Positions 11,501-23,500 of a stretch of DNA of 64,000 nucleotides are shown one piece after another. The stretch's first letter is position 1. Every line of letters starts with the position of its first letter. Below the pieces are notes generated by a model that had not been told where the DNA came from, did no database searches, and saw only the letters and a program-made list of their open reading frames with translations. Origin of the DNA: Patiria miniata (Eukaryota; Echinodermata; Asteroidea; Valvatida; Asterinidae); the NCBI RefSeq assembly GCF_015706575.1, contig NW_024037072.1:21453162-21517161 (forward strand), written 5' to 3'. The position numbers and the translations under genes are program-made.

Positions 11501-14500
11501 ACAATCACCATTATGTGCTTACGATACTATAGGGATGATATTGTCAATTTAAAAAATAACAGCGTTGCTGTTGAAACCCCTCAGCCAGAGTCAAGTTATC
11601 ATCCGGAAACCATTAACCTTTAACTCAACGTGGTGACCTTGACCTTTGGCCTTTGACCCCAGAACCAGTCCCAACATGCCTGTACCAATGGGAAACCCCC
11701 TACCGAAGTTAGACACCAACATTTCATTTCTAACTCAAGTTATCATTCGGAACCATTTACATTGAACTCACCACGGTGACCTTGACCTTTGACCTTTTGA
11801 CCCCAAAACCAATCCCAACTTGCCTGTACCCAAGGGCAAACCCCTACCTCAGTCAGACACCAAAATCTCATTTCTAACTCAAGTTATCATCCGGAAACCA
11901 TTTACCTTTAACTCACCATGCTGACCTTGACCTTTGACCTTTTGACCCCAAAACCAATCCCAACTTGCCTTCTCCCAAGGGGAACCCTCTTCCAAAGTTA
12001 GACACCAAAATCGCATTTCTAACTCAAGTTATCATCCGGAAACCATTTACCTTTAACTCACAATGGTGACCTTGACCGTTGACCTTTTGACCCCAAAACC
12101 AATCCCAACTTGCCTACTCCCAAGGGCAACCCTCTACCAAAGTTAGACACCAAAATCTCATTTCTAACTCAAGTTATCATCCGGAAACCATTTACATTTA
12201 ACTCACCACGGTGACCTTGACCTTTGACCTTTTGACCCGAAAACCAATCCCAACTTGCCTACTCCAAAGGGCAACCCTCTACCAAAGTTAGACACCAAAA
12301 TCTCATTTCTAACTCAAGTTATCATCCTGAAACCATTTACATTGAACTCACCACGGTGACCTTGACCTTTGACCTTTTGACCCCAAAACCAATCCCAACT
12401 TGCCTACTCCCAAGGGCAACCCCCTATCAAAGTTAGACACCAAAATCTCATTTCTAACTCAAGTTATCATCCGGAAACCATTTACCTTTATCTCACCATG
12501 CTGACCTTGACCTTTTGACCCCAAAACCAATCCCAACTTGCCTACTCCCAAGGGCAACCCCCTATCAAAGTTAGACACCAAAATCTCATTTCTAACTCAA
12601 GTTATCATCCGGAAACCATTTACCTTTATCTCACCATGCTGACCTTGACCTTTGACCTTTTGACCCCAAAACCAATCCCAACTTGCCTACTCCCAAGGGC
12701 AACCCTCTTCCAAAGTTAGACACCAAAATCTCATTTCTAACTCAAGTTATCATCCGGAAACCATTTACATTTAACTCACCACGGTGACCTTGACCTTTGA
12801 CCTTTTGACCTCAAAACCAATCCCAACTTGCCTACTCCCAAGGGCAACCCCCTACCGAAGTTACAACCCCAAACAACATTTCTAACTCAAGTTATCATCC
12901 GGAAACTAAGCTGCCCGGACGGACGGACACACATACATCCGGACGGACGGACGCCCTAGGCGATGACAATACCCCTCGAGCCTCTCGGCTGAGGGGTAAA
13001 AACATGTCTGAAAATTAGATGCAAGGTCTGACAGATGCATTTTTCCTATAGTGGAATCCGGCAACCAGAATTAGAAGCTTTTACTGCGGTGGTGTCACGC
13101 TCTCGCACATGCTGCACGCGTTCTTAAAGACGCGCGCATTTTGGTATTCTCATTGGTCGAAGAGGCCCGGAGTGCGTGTGTACTATCCGAGCGTGACTGG
13201 CGCCAGCCTGATGCCACCGCAGAAAATGGCTGCCGTCAGATTTGTCTATACTGACAATGCCTTTATCTCACATTCACAAAGTCTGATTTCAGACAAAAGA
13301 CTTAAAAAACCTCATGCCTGAATACTGGCACAGACATTCTGTGCAAACTCTGTAAGCACATAAATCCAGAATACCAAAATTCCACGCTAACCTGTAAACA
13401 ATGGCTACCATTAGTGCAGCATTTTCTACTCCAGTTACAAAGATTCTCTGCTTACAGGCTTACAGACCCTTAAAGCTATAGTCCATCATTTGCAGCTATT
13501 CAAAAAGTAGCTGGCAATTATTGTTGAAAAACATACATGGTTGAAAGATAGTAAGGGGACTAAACTCCCTGTGAAATTATTCTTTCTGGCAAGCTATCAT
13601 TTTGAAGTAATCAACGAAAGAAGGCCTTTCCAACGGTGCTTCTTAAGACGCACCGTAGGAAAATTTAAATTTGTAGTTCGTTTTGTTATTCGGCGAAGCG
13701 CTCGCAAGCATTGGCACGACGCACACGCACCCCCTGTTGCTATAATTCATCAGATCAGTGCGCGACATCCCGTAGCTGCATTCGGTTCAGCGAGAACGTG
13801 TCTCGGACGCTGAATTCAGGCGCAATTCAAAACATGATTCAGCAACTTTTGATTTGAAATTGAGATCCTAGAATGCTGTTTTTTCTCAGAATATACAGCT
13901 GAAGCTGAGCTGAAACTTCATCAGGTTAGTTGTTCAGTACCCTTCTTTAGATTTTGAGCACTTTTGTTGCTTCAAACGAACAAAATGCACAAATTACAAA
14001 TGATGGACTATAACTTTAACAGTAATCCCTGGATGTTACAAAGCTTACTGAGAGGAGCACTTACTGAGCATCTGCCAACTTTGCTGTACTTGCGTCCTTC
14101 CTCAGTCACTGCGTAGATGTAGATGTAGTTGTCATGGGAGGCAACTGCCAGATAGTTCCCATCTGGAAGTGGAATAAAGAAAAAGTTATGAACTGCTAGA
14201 AAGTAGGATAGGTGATGTTCATCTGGTAAGAAAAAAAAAACCCAATTGTTTTGAAGAATAACTGACCAATGACAGCACCATACTATCGATTCAGCTGACC
14301 TCCAGATCACTCCTTCATTGAGTACACGTATACGCACAACTCAACCTCATGCCCAAAGTTTACTTCATTTCACCTCACTCTTAATAGTAGACCCCGAGGG
14401 TAACTAGCTTTCCCATATTCCAATTTGTTACCATGATAACAAGTTAGGATATTGCATCATGTGATTTAACTTTAAAAATGCATACTCCATGTTTTGAAGG

Positions 14501-17500
14501 AATATTATGCATCACACTCCAGTTTGTCGGACAAATAATTCTCCCTTGTCCATTTAATATCATTTGAAGTGAAAAAGCAGCTGTTGGATGGTTGTGATTA
14601 CCACATTTTGACACAAAATGGTTTTTCTGAAACCGAATTACTCCAGTCTTGTCCCCTAGATACTACACACACAAAAATACTGAAGACGGTTCAAGGCACC
14701 AGACTGATCAGCATCTCATTGTAATATCCAAGGTTCCGGATATAAAATGATTCAACGTGTTACCGTAGGTACAAGGATATCTCAGATCCAAGAACTGACT
14801 AATGACATCCCGAGCAAGGGACCAAATGCCTAGGGTAGAGAATTTACACACATTTCCAGTGTTGTAGACGAGTCCGTCACAAGTCCCTGCAAGTCCTGAC
14901 AAGTCTATCACAAGACACCAAGTCCCAATTCAAGTCACAAGTTATTCAAGTGAACTTTGACAAAGGCATTGCTTTGTTATTGTTCAGCCCCTGTTGCTTG
15001 CGACTGGACTTGTGATAGACTTGACTACGACACTGACGTGTACTATGCTTTAGCCTGTAGCTGCTACACTTAATAAGACTGGTAAGCACAGAATATATGG
15101 GCAATCCACTTATAATGGGCCCAAAAGTGTGACATTTGAGAAGACCTTTAAGAGAAGAACTATAAGAAACACTTTGATAATAAAACTAGAATCTTGGTCT
15201 CTCAATTTTGGCTGTAAACATTGCAAGCTTTGAACAAATATCCTCACCTGCAAAGGATATATTTGGTATTGTATTTTAGAAGTATGGTGGATATTATTTT
15301 TAAAAGTCGTTAATGTTGAAAGTGTTAAAGAAGGACAGACATTTTAGATAAAAATGAAGAATGCTGTCAGTCAAAACCTAAAAAACTCAGCGTCAATGTG
15401 AAGAAGTATTTGATATTTTATAATCAGGATTTATACGTACGAACAGACTGGACATTCTTCACAAAATATCTGTCCCGGTTCCTTCGTAAACCTTATCACA
15501 TCATCAATTTGAAGCCAGTGTTAAAACTGTTAGATTTTAGCTAGATAGCAATGTAAATGGGTTGAAAGTGCCTATTAGAAAGTGAATTTGGCCTAAGCAC
15601 CCTTTTCCTTGCAGGGTGTCTGTCCTTGTCACATACGTATAACACACAAAAAAGTCCCGTTATTTTCTCAAGAAAAAAAGATTTCATACTTGCATTTTCT
15701 TGTCCTAGTCATCAACTTAGCAAGGTATAGGACAAAACTATAAGAAACACTAGCTCATCTATTATTCTTTTGCGACATCCATAAACGTATCTAATTGGCC
15801 CATTAGTGTGGAATTGCCCATTTGCTTACTGATAACAGGTGAACGACCCCATGCCATGGGATTTAAATTGCTTGTGATTGGTACTCAGCTAAATTTTGCA
15901 GATTTTGCTAAGTTCTATCAGGCATGCAACTGGAAAGTCACAAAAAAAGAGGAAACTCAAATCTTTCCAAGACTTTGTACAGTGTTTTTCTATTGTCAAT
16001 TGCACACATGTGAAGACATGCACACATAAAAAAAAGAGGAAATCAGCTGATCCGAGGAAAAGTTGCATGCCTGTTCTATTCGATAACGAGAGTTAGCCTT
16101 ACCTGGTGAGTACCTGACGATGTCATGCTGCTCGTTACCATCAGTGTGGACGGTCACCAGATCCTGGTTCTGGGCATCTAACACCATCCAACGTCCTGTC
16201 TTCATACCAAGGGCAACCACTCCACCGTTGGGATGGAAGCAGGCCGACTGGCAGGGATCCTACATCAGGGCAGCAATATCAAGACAATGATTTGGGTGTG
16301 TGTGGATACTGAAATCCAATGCAACGCTGAGTTTATTTCTAAAACGCAATGTTTTAGGCCATTGTGTTTCCTTTTACCATCCGGTTCTCTCCACTATTTT
16401 ACATGTACATCAAACCTTCCTTTAATACCCGCAGGGCTACAAGGACAAATCTTTATGTTAATTTTAATAGAACTTCATTGTCCAAAAATAGTGTTGTCCA
16501 ACGTGGCACTCTATATGTGACCTGTTCTGTCAAAATCAGACTTTTCTGGGCATAAGGTCGTAAATGAGAATTTTGCTTATGTTAAAACCTGTAATTCCTG
16601 GGCAAAGTTATGCTTTTTTGAAGTTCATTGTGTTGAAAAGTAGAAAACGGAGAAAATGGCCACGAATGTCACAGAACAGACATTACTTTAACTGATATAC
16701 CTCAACAAATCATCAAAAATACTATATTTAGAGTTTAAATTAGGGTTTCAAACTTTTATATTATATTTTAGACATGTTCAGAATTACAAATATGCAAAAA
16801 TTAGAAAATCGAAAAAAATCACCCCACATCGTTTTTTTTGGGCCTATCTCAATTTCAACGTCTGCCCAGAAGCGTCTGCTTTTGACAGAACAGGTCACAT
16901 ATTGGATTAGTCTGGATGACTCCTATAAAAATCATCACCCACTCATTTTTTTGGCTAGAAAACTAAAAAGTCAATTATTAATTGCATACTAAAGCTATGT
17001 GATAAGGATAATAACGGCCTTGATTACTGTCTTACACCAGTGTCTGTGCTCTGTCTTTCCATGTACGTCTGTCACTTGTCTGTCTGTCTATAGGCTGGGG
17101 AACAAAAGCTGATGCTTCACCCCCGACCTAGATATTGGCATTTAGTTAATGTTCACTATTATATCAATTGTAAATATATCCATGAACATGTATTGTCAAT
17201 TTGAATATGTAACATTATGTTTCATCCTTTATGGCAGCATTGGAAAAAATGTATCACGTCCTATTGGGATATTTGGGTCAATACAATAGCTTTTAGAAGA
17301 TGGAATTTAGCGGCGGGGTGATATAAATTAAATTTAGTTTTTAGGGTAAAATAGCTTTTACAAATCCAAGTAGCCCCCTACCCATTGTGTCCGCCACATG
17401 CCAAAAAGCTACTACATGTGTGCATGCCCCTTCTGTAAAGGCGTATAGGATAATTTGCCTTTCAAATATTTGTTCGTTTTCAATAATCAAAATCCAAAGA

Positions 17501-20500
17501 AGAATTTTCAAAACATAACCTGTTGAACTTTCAGCCCAGTGGATATTAGACAATTTTTGAGCAAACATTGAAAAAACCACGCACAACTTTTTCATCAGGA
17601 AACACAATTTCGTCTATATTACTGTTTATTTGTATCAAAATCAGTCAAGTGACTGATACCTACATTTCTTGGTTTCTTCTAAATGACAGCAAGCAAGACG
17701 GAATAATTTCATGGGGCGTTTAGTACCAGTACGATCCAAATCCAAATAAGCTTTTTGATAATAATTGGCTAGTTTACTTTTAGGATAAATGCAAATGATT
17801 CTATGTGCCTTTTCCCCAAACCCTCCTCAATCCTCAAAAATCCTCCTGCCAGTTTTGGATGATTTTAGAGGATTGAGGATGAATGGCAAAGATGTATCGC
17901 TTTTTTGTGGAGGATGCATTATGTCAAGCCAGTAGATCCTGCATTGGTTATGTTCAGCCATGCATAAGTCAGCCCTGTGTTTTTTCTCGTATTTCATCCG
18001 CACTGCTTCTAAACGCCATTCGCACTGCCTCAAACCCTAGAAGTGATTGGCAGAGGATTTTGGAGGATTGAGGCAGTGGTCACCCTCCACAGACTTAATT
18101 CAAGAAATAATGGATGATTTTGGAGGATTGAGGCTGAATCCAATTTTTCTTGGTTGCAATTGGAAGATTTTGCAGGATTGAGGTTGCATCGTAGCCAGAG
18201 GGCCTAGGGGGTTAGGGTTATAATGACCCACCAAATTCTGCTGAGAATAAGAACAATAAAGGGTTTGTTTTGAATTACCTCCTCCATGGTCTTCATCCAG
18301 AGTGGGCGATGCTGCTCTGCATCCCACATGATAACGTGCTTGTCATAGGCACAAGTCAGGAACAAGCTCTGATTGGGGTGCACGGCCAGACCCCAACACT
18401 CGTCGGTATGGGCCTGCAGAAGGGAAAGAGGAACGGCTAGGTGAGAGCAAAGAGGAACAAGCTAAACATATGGGAGGGGGGAGGGTTGGTACGACCCTTC
18501 AGACTGGTTTGGAATATTATAGAGAAAGTCATATCAAGTTCAAAACATTCAAATCTGCACTTTCATGGCGCAAGTGAATCATCTGAGATAACACCAAGGG
18601 TGATTGATTAAAAAGTTTGAGTACGGCTGACGCATCGACTTGCAATGGCACCTGATGGAGACATCATCTGCATGTTGGTTATTTATTTCTTGATCACCAA
18701 GTTAGTTCTCGAGTTGTTTCCAGTCATGGCAGCCATAATTGAAGCTCAAACTACACAAAACTACATTCAGACAAATGTTTAGTATATTCATTTCACAGTA
18801 TACGCCTGATACCAGTGCCTGGTAGTCCGAAAGTTCTACTGAAAACAAAATGTGGTATGCCTTGTCGAGCTAGACCCAAAAAATCTTTTGGGACTCAGTC
18901 AGAAGACGACAGGCTGGCCCTTCGGGTCCAGCACAAATTTACTTTTTTTTGTTTGGCCCGCCATAAAGCAGGCTCTTATTTGCATAATCATCATTCTTCT
19001 TGGTCGTCTTCTTGGTTGGTTCATCTCCTAAATACTCCGCGTGGGAGTTTATACAGGAGACCAGAAACACCGGGGCAGGCCCCTTCTCTTCGCGATAAGT
19101 GTCACTGGGTTCTTTTACGTGCATTGGATTACACAACACACGGGACCTACGGCTTTACGTCCCATCCGAAGGACGAAGCAATAATGGTTAAGTGCCTTGC
19201 TCAAGGGCACAAGTGTCCACCCGCGGGCTCGAACCCATGCCACTGTTGCCTCTGAAACACCAGAGCACGAGTCCGGTGTTCTTAACCGCTAGGCCATGAC
19301 ACTCCACCGACTTGTTCCTATCCCCTCTTAATACTTTGTCTAATTTCAGAAGCTGTTTGTGTCCCAACATTATCCCATACTGTAAAATAAATACTTAAAA
19401 ACAATTTGCCTCCCTTTTCTTTCTTATGGCGGTCCATCAATACCAAACTGTTTTTCATGTGTATGAGAAAAGCAAAGAAGCATGAAAGAAAGTTGAAAGA
19501 AAGTTGAAAGAGAAGGAACTGCCCTGGAAGGCCTTACCACAACGTCAGGGGTGAAGGTTTCGCCCTCCATGTCTCCGTGCAGAATGGCATTACGGGTTGT
19601 CCCTACATAGATGTCCTTGTCTTTACCTGGGCACAGACAGCGACACGGGCCAGTTGACTCGGGCAACTGCAAAAAAAGACAAACAGTGCTGTAATCTCCT
19701 AGTGCAAAATTTAGACATGGCATCCTTTTTTTTTCTCACTCTTTACCAATATTATAATTGAGTCCTTTTCCAAGTCTGCAAAGTGTACTGATATACAGGG
19801 TGGCCCACAAAAAAAACGGATGTGCATACTTCCACTACCTTTGGAATCAAACCACCCATACCAATGGATGGAGAATCTTTTTCGAAGAAATATGATACCA
19901 AGATCTCCCGATTCGGTCCAGTAGTTTTTGCAGCAGAGCCTATTTTGGGAAGCATACATGTATAACTGATCATGTGGGTATTATTACTTAACAATTAATA
20001 CCTCTTTCTAATGACCTAGTAATTCATTGGGACAAAATGACTCCCAACCTTGCTTCACAAAATAGGCTATAGAACAAAAACTACTGGACCGAATCGGACG
20101 ATCTTGGTATCATTTTTCGGCAAGATTACCATATGCGAAGTTCACTAATTTTCCTCTGTATTGACTAACAAGCCCCCAGATAGCAATTTCATGTCATCAA
20201 AGTCAATTTGAGCATTGAGAAAATACAAGCATTTTCTTGGAAAACACTTGGGATTTTTCTGTCCACTCTCATAGGGTTTGTACACAGAGTGTTGAGTGAA
20301 TTTCGTACATGGAAATCTTTCCCATTTTTCTTGTAACAGAATTCCCCATGCATTGGTATAGGTTGTTTGCGTCTCAGGGTAGCGGAAGTACGCCATTCTG
20401 TTTTTTTGGGGGCCACCCTGTATAGACCATGAGCCCTGTGACGTCATACCAACAGGCAACTGCCGGGCAACCCAAACATTTAAGCATCTTTTTCATGTTA

Positions 20501-23500
20501 TTTGGCCCGCGTTAAACAGTATATGACAACATTTTAAAACCACTCACTCTTCAAGAGATATACATGCAGTGCAGAAGAGAACCGTTTGCTGAAAGATGGC
20601 ATCATGTGATCACAACATCCAATTTTGTAAACAAATGTCACATGGTCTGTACCTCAATTTTAAGACAGTTCAGTATTAGTCGTGCGCCCGTCTCGCTGCG
20701 TGTTCATACGCCTTCGATGCGCATTCAATAATCTCGAATGACCCGTGGCCCATATCATTGTGTGCATGTGCAATTGGAATACCGAACTGGCTTATTAATA
20801 CCGCGAAACCACACAGAGCAGTCAGAGAATATGTACGTTTGATTATTGGTTGGGATCTCACTGTTTGGAGAAATCTGTATGCTGAAATGAAACTATTCCT
20901 CAAAAATACAGGTCTCATCTGCGCAATATCTCGTCTGAAAGGCCAACTGAATTACTCCTCGTAATTTTATGAGATGCCACCATAAACAAATCAAAAGGTA
21001 GATTGTTCACATCTTACCACTAGCGTGACAGTCACATCGTAGGAAGTATCAAAGATGTGGACTTTCCTGTCCTTACCCCCACCAGACAGGAACCTTCCGT
21101 CCTGAAGCATGACAAGGGAGAAGATTTGCCCCTCGTGAGCCTTGATGGCCTGGCTGATGCGGTTACTGCCTGGAATGGACATCAAGCGAAATGAGACCAG
21201 ATTTAACAAATGGGTCATTCTGTAGACTCCGATGAACATGTCAGATGGTGATTTTAGAGGATTGTGGCTGAATCCAATTCTTACATTGTGGCAACTGGAG
21301 AATTCTGCAGGATTGAGGATGGTTTCTAGCCAAAAGAGCTTAGGGGTTAGGGTTAATCACGCATGATTTGTTCAATTTCAGGGCTACATTTGAAAGTAGA
21401 AATCCTCTTTTCAACAAACCCAAGTAAGAAATGCAAATTATCAAATAATTACCAAACTTTAAATGTCCCAATGTCCAAGGGCAGATTTTGCAGTAAGATT
21501 TGGTTGGAATGGCTGCCAAATCTCAAGTTTACTTTTCTGAAATAATATCATTCAATTCCAAATCTTGGTTCATTGCTTGACGAAGTTGACGTCTTTGATC
21601 ACTTAATGTCACGACACCTCAGCCATCCCACCTGAAATGGAATTCGACACCACAGCAACTCCCTTCGGAAAATTCCTGGATCCTTCACTTAAAACTACAG
21701 TCCATCATTTGCAGCTATCCAAAAAGTAACTGACGTAATTATTGTTGAAAAGCATACTCAAGTGGTTGAAAGATAGTAAGGGGACTAAACTCCCTGTGAA
21801 ATTATTCTTTCTGGCAAGCTGTCATTTCGAAGAAATCAACGAAAGAAGGCCTTTTAAATTTCTGTTAGTAGTTCCTTTTTATATTCGGCGAAGCTGGTGC
21901 AAGCGTTGGCACGACACACGCCAGTGTTCGATTTAGACGGGTGCACGCATGCACAGGTGCATGTACTTTTTCCTCTGTGCATGTAAACCTCTGATACTAC
22001 GTGCACGCCGTGCACGTACTTTTTTTTAGGCCTAAAAACATACCTCGTATATTTACCCACGTTGAACAACTTGTCACATGCACGCGCACGCGATTTCACG
22101 CAACGAGCGACACACAGCCTGTGGTTAACGTACATGTACATATGATTTAGCACTCAGCAGCGCTGCATGACGTGTACTATAGCGATAAAAAGCTGGCCTG
22201 TGGAGTGTAGCCGTTTTCTAAACGCTTTCTTCGTGTACGTTCCGGCTTCATGCAATTCACCATCTGAACCACACAGCGCGGCGCATGCAACACGACTGGA
22301 AAAAAGACTAGGGGGTGTCGCTTTTGAGCAATTAGGTATACCCCTCTCTGGGCGATCGCTGCGTGTGTATGCTATGCAGTATATACTGCAGTGATATCGG
22401 CAAACCTCGTGCGATATTGTGACTGGTTGAAAGTTTTCATACATTGTTTGCGTGCATGTGTGCCGCGGCCAGCAAATATGCCTCCAAAAAGGAAACAAGT
22501 CGCCGCTCCAAAAAATACCATCTTGTCATTTTGGGGCAAAAAAAGCACGGAGAAAGACACTGACGTGATTACATCTGATTCTGCCCCATCGGATTCGACT
22601 GCAAGTGGTGGCAATGACACGGCGGAACCTGATATTAGGCCTACTACTTCGGCTTCGGCTTCTCGCGATCGCGGTTGCAATGTTGGGCCCAATCATGACC
22701 ACATGCACATCAAAGGAAAATAACATTTTGAAGTTTGTCAGAGATTAATCTATTGATGAAATAAACATACAGCGAATGCGAATGCCAATTATTACTACAG
22801 AAACACATTTTATTTGCAAAACAAAACAACACCCTTAACAGCACTAACATTTTAAAATTTGTAGGAATACACATATTTTACAACAACAAATACCTATCGC
22901 TCTTTTGGGTTATGACTTGTGTGCACACTTTTTTGTGCATGTAAAATTTATTTTGTGCATGTAACTTTTTTAGTCTACATGCACCAGTGCATGTGATTTT
23001 TTTTTTCTAAATCGACCACTGACACACGCGCGCGCGCGATTGCTAGAATTCGTCGGATCAGTGCTCGACATCGCGTAGCTGCCATCGGCTCAGTGAGAAA
23101 GTGTCTCGGATGCTGAATTCAGGCCCAATTCAAAACATGATTCAGCAACTTTTGATTTGAAATCGAGATCCTAGAATGTTGTTTTTGTTGAAATATACAC
23201 CTGAAGCTGAGCTGAAACTTCATCAGGTGAGTCGTTCAGTACCCTTCTTTAGACTTTTAGCACGTTTGTTGCTTCAAACGAACAAAATGCATACATTACA
23301 AATGATGGACTATACCTTTAAATGGAATTTGACACCTCAGCCATTTCCCTTTAAAAAATTCCTGGATCCTCCACTTAATGACCCTTGCTTACCTTTGGCC
23401 CAAATGAAGATGTTGCCGTTGGAATCACCGGTGAGCAGATCGCCATTGCCAGCAAATGTAAAGCACAACACAAACTTGGGCTTGTCATGTTTCTGTGAAA

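Larger units (their letters stand above)
21689..23321 (+). mobile_element. MITE family 1, copy 2, split by a hAT insertion
   Basis: The ends CTTAAAACTACAGTCCATC and GATGGACTATACCTTTAA match copy 1. Removing the 1100-bp insert and one 8-bp duplication restores an element of about 525 bp collinear with copy 1. The hairpin block present in copy 1 at 13630-13659 is absent here. Confidence 0.88.

Noticed and set aside
11640..12900. CRISPR-like array
   Set aside because: Units are contiguous 145-bp repeats without unique spacers, in an animal intron.
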